Assembly: GCA_019614645.1 (NCBI GenBank)
Contig: JABWDB010000019.1
Span: 3,642,501 to 3,706,500, forward strand
Source: Stratiolaelaps scimitus
Lineage: Eukaryota > Arthropoda > Arachnida > Mesostigmata > Laelapidae
Length of the DNA stretch: 64,000 bases
Direction: 5' to 3'
This document shows, piece by piece, positions 51,208-62,679 of the stretch. Below the pieces are notes generated by a model that did not search any database, was not told the origin of the DNA, and worked only from the letters and a program-made list of their open reading frames with translations. Position numbers and translations under genes: made by a program. Within the stretch, counting starts at the first letter, position 1. Every line of letters begins with the position of its first letter.

Positions 51208-54200
51208 GGCAGTTATAATAATGACTGTCATTCGACTGCCACAGGTCCCCGTCATGGGGACTTAATATGCGCACCGTATTGTGGTGTGCATGGTTTTTAC
51301 AATTATATTTTGTCAGATTACCCTGACCTTGTTATATATACATCTTTTATCATAATTTTTTTTTGCGAGAACTTAAACATTGCGAAACTGCAGTTCCGAA
51401 AATAAATCTCAAATTAAATGAAATATATATATATATATATGCGCACAGGGTATCGCCCAGATTCGGGGCACATTGTTATCTCGCCTTCCAAACTCAGTGG
51501 ACAGCTCAACTATCAGCGGACACCAATACAGTGGTTTTGGTAATGCATTAATTACAAGAAGCACGTGCTGGACAGCAATCATGCTAATAGACATTGTTTG
51601 CGGAAGGAATCACCACCACCAGACGTATGTTCTTCTTGTGTGACATTATACTACCAGCCCAGATTTAATATTCGCAAAACACAACGAGATGCGTTATGCG
51701 GTGTCTACCGAGCTCACCGAAGAAAAGGGGTGCTAGCGAGCGGTGTAACTCTTCGTTCCACCCATTAAGCTCAAGAGCTAGCACGCTCCACCTGTCATGA
51801 AGACCGAACATGAAGATTTTCTCGGCATAATTTGCTAATAACGTCTCACGATGCGTTGAATGGTCAATCTCCGGGGGGCGGGGTTGTGGGGTCAATAGTG
51901 AGTCACGTGCACCAGCGGTAGCTGATCATCATAGCACACACGATTTCATGTTATCATGCACAGCGGACATAGACGACGACAGACTGTCAAGCAAGGCTAA
52001 TCAAGTAATAGATGACCAGCGTAACTCACGGGCGAGGTAGGTGTCGAAGCGGAACAGGTGCCCTCGGAGAGGTCGTAGCCCCCGAAGTATTTTGCGCGCA
52101 CGCTGCTCGGTGGCGAACTCGGTGTTTGAATACCGCTAATATGGCGTTTTTCTGTGTTGTTGTCGGTACCTCCTGCCAGAAACGCAGATGAGATAAGAAC
52201 ATTGAGGGCAATCCAGGGTATATTTGAACGATAGCGTACGGCTAGGTGCAGATTTCGCTGGTAATTGCTACACTTTGCGAATAGCGATTGTCAGTGTGAT
52301 GAACACCTGGCTAAGCATTATTCAATTATTCAATCATGGTAAACGGTTCTATCTTGAAGACTAGGTATTTCTCAGATGATTCTTTGACTACATTAAGTAA
52401 CTTAAATTTGTAGTGGTATTATTAAATAGTAAAATTGAGTAACTTGTTGAGGCTCATTTAAGCTAAATCCCCCCCTTCCCCCCGCCTCCAACCGAAATGA
52501 ATCAGAGCACAATTAAACAATTAATAAAAAATATAGAACAACCTTGGTATTGTTGTCGGTCGTAACATGCGTTCACTAATTAGCAGTCCTCACCTGCAGC
52601 AACGCCCACAGAACTCGATGGGCTCCTTTGCGAAATCGGATAATGTTCGCTTTGACAGGGACTTGAGCGTATGGTCTCGAATACGGAGCCTGAGCCTCCG
52701 CGTGATATGACGGATGGCATCGACATATCGTGCATCAATTCTATAGGCGGATTCGGGGGACGGCTTGGACCCGTTAGTCCTATCCGATCCGCAAACCTGT
52801 ATTCGATCAGAGATATCTGATTATTTACCGATAATAAATATGGCATGCACCATATGCGATAGACATAGGATACAATATACAAACATCAAGCTATCAAAAC
52901 AATGGCTCGTCGATATAATAATGACTATAATAATATCTGGCCGAAGATCCGCTCACGGCAAACGCTTGTGTGGTATACTATTAGCGAACGCTCTGAGTGC
53001 ATGGGCAACACGGAAGCTTCAGTTCGAAAGGATGATTTGAGAGGCGAATGCGGCCACCAACCTCTCTGTACGCGGATTTCGTCGACACCAAAAAAAAAGG
53101 TCAACTTTTTCGGCCCGACCATACCCAACATTTAACGTCGGCCGAACTGCTTTCGGCACTGCTGCATACGAACAGACCCCTTACACTAGCTTCGACACTT
53201 TTTTTTTTTGAGGAGGAAATTTTCTTCAAACGACTCGCTTTGACACTGGCCGACAACAAATGCACGTGTCACTCAACAACGAGTCATCATATGAAGCTCG
53301 ATGATGATTTCTGATCAAATAATTCGAAATGTCAATCTGCGCCAATCTGCGCATACCTTATCGGCGGGCTCGCGCGCTTGAGCGCATCTCTAATAAACGC
53401 CAGCGGGTTCACATTCGGGTTGCTCAGCGCACGGTAGATGTCCATCAGGAGATCCACAAATCCTTCAGGGCCCCTGGCCACGATTTTCCACTGGCACGAG
53501 TCTCGGTTCAGCCTCAGCAGGAGTGAGATATCGTAATCGTACACCAAGCTGTTGATTTTGGTTACGAGTTTCATCGTCGTTCGCATGGCTGGCTCGCAAA
53601 CGATAGTCACGCAAGGATAATACAAAATAGAAATCCTCCCCGTTAGTATTCCTGAGCAACAATTCATTTGTCATCACATTGAGGCGGAAAGCCATAAGCG
53701 ACGTATTTGTATAATATATAATACCTATGTATAACAAAAAAAACAAAGCACTATTCGACAAGCACCTGGTTCTCGTCATCAGCCGAACATCGCGTCGTGA
53801 TCGACCCATATAGTTCCTACCTGTCACAACAGCGTCATAGTTGTCATTCTCCTTCGCCGAGGTGAGCACGGTCTCCAGCGACTCCCTGGAGACAACCTGG
53901 AACTCGCCAAGCTCGCGGAGCACGTCCGAGGGCAGGCAATATTCATAAGAACGATCCAGCAGCAGCTGTGGGTTGCCGTCGCTGGAGTCGGCGATGCCCG
54001 AGTCGTCGATCGCATTCACCATTGTGCCGTTCGCCAACTCCTCGTTGTAGACTGCATCGTGCCACGACTGTGGCACCGCGGGCACATCGACTAGCAGCGT
54101 CGCCGGGAGCAGATCCATGACACCCGACCACGCTTCGAACACATTGTCGATTTCGCCGAAAATTCGGATCGTCGGCATATGGTACGCTCTCTCGCTGCGC

Positions 54201-56229
54201 GTGCTGATCACCTGGAAGCGCGAATTGGTGACCTCCTCAAGGTAGCGGATCTTGATGTCCTTCGGGCCGAGCACGTAGCTCAGATAATGCGGTGACACTT
54301 CGAGGCCGAGATAGACGACGGGTCTCTTCTTGTTCGGCTGCAAAAAGTCCATAAGCCGAAAGAGACCATCGCGGATACGGCGGAAGTTGCTTCGGCGTCC
54401 GCGGACTGTAACCATTGCGCATTTATCCCACACCGGCAGCCAATTGATCGTCATACGGTACTCGTTCTGAAGAGGCTGGAATATCAACCGCAGTAGAAAA
54501 CAATGAAGAGTAAGCTGCGAGAGGGGCACACGACATTGTTATTGTTATTATATTAACTTATTAATTACTATTAACGGAACTGCAGTTTTTTTACAGAGCC
54601 TAAGTTCTCGATATGGACATGCCTCGTCGCGGGACTCGAACCTGCGCTCTACGTACTCGACATGAGAAGTTAAATCAAGCAAATGCTTACCCGTTTTGGA
54701 TACTTGGAAGGAAGAAGATTATGATCGCCTATCTATGCTGAAACAGTCGTACGCGTTGCAGAGTGCTTCCGTCAGCGCAATCAGAGCATGACAACGTTTT
54801 CAATTATCTACTTGCTATATATTCTAGCTCTGTCCCAGGCTAAGGTGAAACGTTTAGATAGCAATAACTGATTGATTCCTTAATAATTAACTTAATTACA
54901 ACCTTCGTCATGCATGCACCCCATTGATATAGCCGTGTCCATTAGCCTGTCTAACAACGCAAGCCACCGTAGAGAACTGCATGACGAACTTCAAGCACAG
55001 TGCGTTTATCTGTATAGAGATCTGTCTAGAGCTTGGAACCCATTAAAGAACACAACGACATCGTCTGAAACATCACCAACCTCAAACTCCCTTTTGAGTT
55101 TCTCCAAAATCGCCCTCTCGTCTCCATCGTCCTGCCGCGCGATCCTAGCGTAATCTGCCTTGTCCACCAAAAACACAAACGACACCGGCAGCATATAGCG
55201 AATCCTTCTACGCGCCTCCAGCACCTGATCAGGTGCGCCGGCCACCGACACCTGAGAAAATGGGGACACCCTAATGTTTACGCTGGGTCGTACGTCTCAG
55301 TGATTGCAAGCGCACATAAATTTTAGTGGGTGCTTCTTTCAAGGCACGTCTAGCTTTCCCGTGAAGCTGTTGCTCTCGGTGGCAATGTCATTCATGAATA
55401 GCATACATTTTGTTATAATATAAGGTTAGGAAATGAACGCTCAGGGTGGGTTAAATGGATGCTTCGGTTGTTGTTGTCACGAAATTCATAAATGTATAGT
55501 ATAATAGTGCTTAAGTGCATATGCCGAATAGATTTGCACACGGCTTTGCACTGCGACAATATTTCCCTCCATATCTCATATCATTCAGGTCACGACCCGG
55601 GTCAACCGGAACTCGGCGTTTTGGCGAGCGGGGTGAGATCGTACGACACGTCCGAATTACAAAGACGGGGCCCCGCAGTTCAGCAATTTTCACATATGTA
55701 ACTGAAAATTGCTGAACGGAAAATTGCTGAAAATTGCTGAACATAGCCTGCCGACAGGCAGGCAATGGCCATGAACGACAAGAATATATTTCATATATCG
55801 ATCGAGCACGAGCCGCGCGGTTCGTTGGGCTCTTGTGCCAAACGTTGTTTGGCCATGGCTGCTCTGGCTTGTATACCTGGTTGCTTTTCTCCACTTGATT
55901 ATTCCTGTTCGAGTCAGGAAAGTGAACGTGGGTACCGGTTGCGCGCATCACCGTCTCGATGTTTTTACCCTTTCGGCCAATGATAAACGAATGCTCCGCA
56001 AACGAAACGTCAATTTTCATCTTCGCGCGATCGCCGTTGTTCGCCTGCAGTTCAAAGGCTATGATGTAGATCATATGTGTGTACATTTTTTTTTTTTATG
56101 ACGGAGAATGCTCATGCAGACCAGGCCTCACAGCTAAGGTATTTGCCATGGTACTGTGGGACTCCTGCCTGGTGGAGTGGCAGACCTACCCACTAAACTC
56201 ACGCCCCACTTATATATATGTGTGTGTAC

Positions 56230-56287
<58 letters not shown>

Positions 56288-59200
56288 ATCCTTGCTTAAC
56301 CTTCTCTCGCCCTTCGTCGAGTGGATAGTAGAAGCCCACTGAAGTGGCCCCGTGTTCATTTGATTATCATCATGTGTCGAAGGGCTTCACGAGTTGGGGC
56401 CGAAGCCGGCCGCCACTCACGATACTCGCTCATGTATGATAACAAAGGCCCTCACTGGCGGCGTTAACTTCTTAATCCTGTGTACTTTCTCCATCGAAAA
56501 AAAATACACAGGTGCCAGCCACATTCAAGTCAAGTCACACACTCCGTTTAAATGCTTCAAACGTATTATATATATATATTGTGCCTTCAAAAGTAATTCA
56601 CCTAATGAATTGTTGCGGGGCTAGTTTGTGAGAAGGTCTGACCTTCAGCTACCATGTTTCACTGTGAAACACTGTATGGGGCCCGACCTCCATTAGGGAG
56701 GGATGCTCTGGTCAATAAACAGTAGTGAGAAGATAATCAGATAATCGCAGCGTCGATCCTATGTCATCTGATCATTAATAAGCAAAAGCACTCACTATAT
56801 ATATATATATATATAAACCGTGTCTTCTTTATCACATAGAAAAAGCGCTCTTCTCTAAATCGCAAACCTAAATTGAGTACGATAGAAAGACACGCAGGCA
56901 GGCAGGAAGGCACAGTATTCTTACATTGTTCAGAATGTTCGCAATCACATTGCGAACGAGGTCGATCTGTCCCTTCGTTCCGCTCACGCGAAGAAAATAT
57001 TTGCGTCGACCCTTTTTTTGACGCTGGTTGCCTTGCTGACGGGGGCTTGCTCTGATGGCCTCGAAACCATTGCCGTATGGGTTCGCTACTGTGAATGCGT
57101 TCCGCCGCTGGGTGTCATTACATACGGCCTCGATATATGCTCCTGAAAGGCGGTTGAGCTCCTGAACTAGAAAACAATCTGTACGGCAGAAAAGACAACA
57201 GCAAGTCGATGAACACAGGTGTCACTATTGTGAAGAGAAAATGATTCATGCTCGATTTCGGAATCAAATCGAATTTCACAGTTCAAATTTTTCATCGTTT
57301 ATCGTGCCTTCTTTAACAAAAACATCTTTATTTCAGGGATCGTTGGTAAGCACATGTTTTCAATTCGCACTAGACATTGATACTAATAATAATAATAATA
57401 AATGACCGCTATATAATTTGTTTGTGCATGCTGTTTCATTTCCATAGATAATTACTCAAATGTCTCTAGGCTATATCGAGAGTTATTACACTTTCGTTAG
57501 ACATATATCATAATCATTATATTTATTATAATATATTAAACGTTCGTTAGACATCTTACGCTCCACAAATTCCGCTGACACGCCCCAATGTGACAACAAA
57601 AGCTGTTATCAGACATCAGCGCCGTCATTGGTACAAGAAAAACCACATTCAAATACTCAAATAATTATAATAATAAATACTCATAGAATATTAGCAAAAA
57701 CAGAGCTACTCGTGTTTAAATCGAAGTGGGAAAATTGGGCGTCGCGAAGTATGTGCGCTAATTCGGTTGTTGTCACCGCTAATTGGCTCATTTGTCAGAG
57801 TGAGTTTGAGATGCATGAAATTTCGAGTGCACATTGTCCCTATTAAATTAGCTCCTCCTGTTAACGCATCTCTCCAACGTTGAAGGTCAGCACGTGCACA
57901 ACTGATCTTTCAAGGCGTCGTTGTCACTACGCTGCGATATAGACAATTTCTATATAAGGACCATTACTATAATTGCTATAATCATTATTATTACCATTGC
58001 TGTGATCATTATTATTTTTATAAGTTTTGACAAATTCATCATTTTATTCAATGTTGAATATTGATTATGGTCGTGCTTATTTCAATATGCCATAATGAAG
58101 CCAATATGAATAATAGCAATAATCATCATGCTCAGCAAATATGCGATCCGTTTTCTGTCGGGGGTAATAATGTCAACATATCGAGTAGTCGTCAACATAT
58201 CAATTCACTCGCTACCCAGTCAAATTCATTGAACACTCGTTGACTCATGACATTCGTGCAGTAATAATGATCTATCCGCCTCCATTATCTTGGGAAGCCT
58301 CAGGCGTGTACCCCAGCACAAAGTCTCTCTCTCTACAACAATCCGTAGACCCACTTCCTTCCTCTGACGCAGGGAAGGTACAAGGCTGGATTTTCTTGCG
58401 TCCAGTTCAACCAATGAGCAAATGGCAACGGCAAATCACACGATAGCAAATAGTGAGTGTCATGAAATCAGTCGAGGTAAAATCGTTCATTAAATGAGTC
58501 GTTCATTACTCAGTGGCCCAGTAGCTGAGAGATTGGTGGTCGAAGGGTACCTAGAAATAATAATGCTAATAACAACAACAACAGATTATGCACCAGACCA
58601 CAGCACAGGCCACATTAGGACAGTGCCGGCGTTTCGGCTCCCTCGAGTCGGAACTCGAGCCAGAGACACAGTTTCAAGCAGATATGAGATGTCCCAACAA
58701 GTTCGAAGCTATGAAATGCCGGAGATTCTACACTGGTTCAGATTACAGCATACGAAGCAGTGGTTTTTTCCTCTGTCAATTCATTTACACAGTCACTGTT
58801 GCGAGACATCAGAGATCCAGGCGAAACTATGGATGGCTCACCCTCATGGTCATGTACTGTAGGCCAATACCGAATAGCCAAGCAGCCTATGCAGATGCAT
58901 TTTTTTTTTACCAGGCTTAAGCTCCGTTCATTGCCAGAAACCATTGGTGAACTGCGGATCTTAATCTAAGACGCAATATGCACCAGTTGTGTTGTGCACC
59001 ACACAAACCGAACGTGTCCATAGTGCGAATTCGGCAAAAGCGACTGTGGCTCTTCCGCATCTAGGAGCTGTTTAATACCAAATGTGTAGCTCTTTATTGA
59101 ATTACAACAACGCTATACTTAGAGGCCTCGATATCAACAGAGGCCCAATGGCATAGCCATCTAGTGATCGTGGCACTCCGAGTTCGAACGCTGCTCGAGT

Positions 59201-59443
59201 TCAATTAGCAGCAACGAAATCTACCGAAACGTGGAGCCAGCGCTAATACGCCACGCTTTTCGGCCCTCGTTTTGGCTAGAATCAAAATGGAGCGTTCACG
59301 CACACCGAGTTCACCACACAACGAATCGAACGGCGTGACGGCGGTTCAGACTTACTTGCACTCGAATGATCGTAGAGTTTCCGCGAGATCGGGACCAGCT
59401 CCGCGGCCACCTCGTCCATGGTGAGCTGCATGAGATTCTCCAT
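48854..59443 (-). CDS. BicC: Bicaudal-C-like KH-domain RNA-binding protein, paralog B
   Basis: Ten minus-strand exons join in phase: 59443-59356, 57166-56925, 56044-55877, 55251-55081, 54475-53821, 53651-53357, 52796-52594, 52172-52030, 50786-50529 and 49045-48854, giving 804 residues. The start PISRKLYD matches VISRKLYD of paralog A. Exon 2 is KH1-like ([20 protein letters not shown]). Exon 3 is the clear KH domain ([20 protein letters not shown]) with GRKG at about residue 133. Exon 5 has a KH-like unit ([18 protein letters not shown]) with GPKD in place of GXXG, then DSGIADS at about 381-387. Exon 6 has a third KH-like unit ([20 protein letters not shown]). The C-terminal third is Ser/Pro/Gly-rich. 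No SAM domain is recognisable. The final exon is supported by a good acceptor and phase only. Likely a cytoplasmic mRNA regulator of germline or tubule development, by family. Confidence 0.85.
51080..51205. repeat. (TA)n microsatellite with regular GATA interruptions
   Basis: About 125 bp of TA repeat in which G replaces an occasional base, giving repeated AGATATA steps. It lies between the last two exons of BicC-like paralog B. Confidence 0.97.
51366..51410 (+). repeat. Dispersed 3'-tail repeat, copy 4
   Basis: GAGAACTTAAACATTGCGAA followed by ACTGCAGTTCCG and AATAAATC, antisense in the last intron of BicC-like paralog B. It is a member of the five-locus family. Confidence 0.6.
53105..53185 (-). 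repeat. SINE-like family 2, partial copy
   Basis: Shares TTTTTCGGCCCGACC, GAACTGCTTTCGGCA and AGACCCCTTACA with the copies at 8706, 12713 and 44945. The B-box end is lost. It lies in intron 6 of BicC-like paralog B. Confidence 0.45.
54574..54700 (-). repeat. tRNA-derived SINE, family 1
   Basis: On the minus strand a tRNA-like head has an A-box-like GGGTAAGCATTTG, CATGTCGAGTACGTAGAGC and a perfect B box in GCAGGTTCGAGTCCCGC. It is followed after about 25 bases by GAGAACTTAGGCTCTG and CTGCAGTTCCG, the 3' tail that recurs at 26655, 38424, 45239 and 51366. So this locus joins the Pol III head to the shared tail. It sits in intron 4 of BicC-like paralog B in sense direction. Confidence 0.6.
55678..55743. 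repeat. Perfect 15-bp inverted repeat with tandem AAAATTGCTGAAC units
   Basis: GTTCAGCAATTTTCA (55678-55692) pairs perfectly with TGAAAATTGCTGAAC (55703-55717) across a 10-nt loop. Two more copies of the right arm core follow directly. It lies in intron 3 of BicC-like paralog B. Confidence 0.85.
56232..56283. repeat. (TA)n microsatellite
   Basis: About 50 bp of pure TA repeat in intron 2 of BicC-like paralog B. Confidence 0.97.
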
Positions 59444-59857
59444 CGCAGCAGCGCCGGACCCCGTTCTCCTTCGGGCTGACGCGGATTTCGTTTGCTTTTT
59501 ACTCAGCTTTTAGGAGAAAACCACAAATCTCGGTCATTCAGTCACACAATCGGCGATCTGTGCCGCGACACTACCAGTTCATGCCGGCAATGACATGTCA
59601 CTCTTGTGGAAACGCGCACTGCATGCACCACATGCATGTGTAACGGATGTTGCAACCGTGGCCGAACGTAGACACATTTAAAAAAACGGCGCGCAATATA
59701 TCGACGTCGAGGCTCACATGTACGCCAAGTGGGAGACAGATCTAGCCTACAGCCGGTTTCGGTTATCGGCGAAACGCATAGACACTAAGCGGTACGCTTT
59801 GTCGCAGATAACAAACAGGGTTGCTCTGAGTTCTTCGACAGTTTGTTCATCCCCAAT

Positions 59858-59888
<31 letters not shown>

Positions 59889-62679
59889 AATAATCGATAG
59901 TGCAGTGAGCATCTGCCGTTCGTTAGAAGCTTCGTGAGAGAGCACATGATTCACCTGGTAACTTACTGGTAACCGCAACCTATCCTAAATAGAATAATAT
60001 ATCAACAACTCTAATGGAACATACACATTTGAGCAAGGTCTATCTAAACAATATATATTTCTACCAACTAGCACGTAATGGAAATCTACAATTATTAAAT
60101 AGTAAACGCTGACGTGAGTACGAACAGGCATAACGTGGTATGACCATTGGGGTGACTTGACACCGGAAAAAAAATAAAAAATAACGCTTTACTAGCTTAG
60201 TGACGAATGTTAACAATACAGTTGTGTTACTGAAATATTTTGCATTTGCTTACCATCATTGACGTTCGTAAAACCAAGTAGCTAGCGGTACAAGTGTCTT
60301 CACAAAATCACTCGAGTTGAGAGGAAGGATGCAGAGGCAATAGTTATATTTTCAATTCGACATGCATGGATCTTTATTTTAATGAGAAGTGTACGGATAT
60401 ACACTGGGCATATTCGACACTGATAACACACATATCGTTATTGTGACCACGCAACGATGCGACATTGAACAACAGTTATTGCATGTTGTGTGGCATGCAG
60501 GATAAATGTGTGTTCACGATGAAGCATTTTTAGCGAATCGCCCCCGAAATACCCGAATCTTGGGAGCATTATTTGACATTTCTGGGAGACGTCTGTAGAT
60601 CTCTGATGTAGAGGATACTTTGTGGCAAATCTGTGTCTCTCTAGGTCAGGCTATACAATAGGTCAATCGCCTCGACGAAACAGTACGTTCATTGTGACTG
60701 TATTTGGTTCGTACCTATTCTTAAAGGCAGCAATCGGTGACACACTAATTTATGAGAAAGGGCCAAGTAACATCGGCTCACAGATTCTCAGTTGCGTTGA
60801 TTGGTGTCATCTACAAAGAAGACATCGTCCTACGTGGCAAGCCTCAGATGCAATATACTCAACAAATATTATAATATGAATTCGTATAATTTCACAGGGA
60901 AAATTGTTGGCAATTGTCCAAGCATGTTAAGGGATAAGTATACGTGAAGTGAATCGGCCAAAGGAGTGCCGGCACATCAAATGTTCCACTAATGGTGAAC
61001 AACAACAACATACAACAATGACAACGAACAACGACATCAAGGTGATCTTATGGTACAGCCGATCCTTCAACAGCTGACTTATCGAGCTCGCTTCCACCGT
61101 GTCTAGGAACGGGATGCGTTGTTAGAAGACAATCAAAGCGACGATTTCATAATCCATGTCGCTTCGGCGACCATCGATCACCGTGATATATCTATGTGTA
61201 CCTGATATACAAACACTTCGTTCGCAGATTGTTCATATCAACGACATCGGCACTTACCTTCATCGACAGCAAAAACGGTATTTACACATAGCCGCCACCC
61301 GCCATAAGCCTGCCAGTGTTAGTGTCGGTAAGCACGACATCCATGATTAGACCCACGAATTTCTCTAGGGATAGGGAGTACAACGAGTTGGTCTACATCG
61401 AGGTGGTTTTCTATAATATTTATTCGAATCAGAAGTCTACTAGTCGTAGTTACTGTCAATACGTAGCTACAATCGTATTGACAGTAACTACTTCGCCGGT
61501 TCAATTAGCATAAATCGTGCTCTGCTGAGATATTGTTTAACATTTCCTAGCCGCCACGTATTGTCTATTGCAACAAAAGCTAGAGTTCACACTTTACTCT
61601 GAAGCAGGCTTAATTAATTAATTAATTAACCTAAACTCAGTTTATACACGCAGAAAATACTGGGGATTCCTTAAATTCAACACGATATTTCACCCTATAC
61701 CAATATTCTCTTCCTGTTAGCTTAGACGGAGAATCGTATGGTGAAGGGAGACGAAGAAAGCAATCCTTGAACGATTATATCATATTTATATGTATATATA
61801 GATATTGTATCTATACCCGAACGTATGTTAACAAGCCTGTATAAGAGCAGAACAAGTGCGCAAACTCTCGCGGTGTGAAGCCCTGCCGAGAAATCGGTGA
61901 CGAAGCTCTGCTCATTAAGTCCACAGCTGTCATCACGAAACAAAACATGAAACAAAACACGAAAAAGACATTCGTGGTGTTTATTCAGTTTATATTATAC
62001 CACACGCGTTGGCCCCCCCTCCCACGAACGAGGTTTGGTTGTTTTTTTTTTTGTGAAAATGTCGCTTAGATTCACTGCGTGAGTTAGTCACTAGCGCCCG
62101 AGCAATCTGACGTTTACCGTGATCGATATCAGCCCGAAGACAGAACGCTTCTGCAACCATGGGGCAGAAGAGGTTCTTCTTCGAACGCTGCAAAAGACTG
62201 CCATATACAGCATCCACTGATACTTAGCACGACGAAGATTAGTCGTATACCGAGCTGAACGGTTCGATTAGGAATTTCGTTTTTGTTTCAACACTTTGTC
62301 AATAGTTATTTTTAGCCACTTCCCACCTTTAGTACCGCGTCTACAGCATGTAGTCATCCTGGTACATTTGGGACGTTGAAACAGCTAAAAATATTAACGA
62401 CATATATCTGGTCGAAAACCTCACACTTTTGTGGGTCTTCAGGCTTTGCTTCTCGAAATACGTATTCAACGTAGACATCATAATTGTAGTCGAATGTCAG
62501 TGGCACTCGCTACAATGCTTTTAAATGTCTAGAGTCATTCCTCGAATGAGAGAGAATTATGTGACATTTGTAATAGAATTTTATACTTTAATGGTGGTGG
62601 ACAGGTGGCTGCCTCTCATGTTCGATGTTTTTAGTTCTTATCGTGTTCGGTGTTCCTAAGCAATATATATATATATATA
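59444..62679. other. Upstream of BicC-like paralog B; intergenic
   Basis: The promoter of paralog B should lie within the first few hundred bases. A moderately GC-rich block extends to about 59.5 kb. A tRNA-like block with GAGTTCGAACGC near 59165-59200 may be a SINE trace. A CA repeat is at about 59860-59872. The rest shows no gene. Confidence 0.45.
61446..61491. repeat. Perfect 18-bp hairpin
   Basis: GTAGTTACTGTCAATACG (61446-61463) is the exact reverse complement of 61474-61491, with a 10-nt loop. The flanks do not pair, so the stem is short for a microRNA precursor. Confidence 0.9.

Noticed and set aside
51080..51274. Frame rich in Ile-Tyr repeats
   Set aside because: Direct translation of a (TA)n microsatellite.
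61446..61491. Possible microRNA precursor
   Set aside because: The stem is only 18 bp and the flanks do not extend it, too short for a normal precursor.
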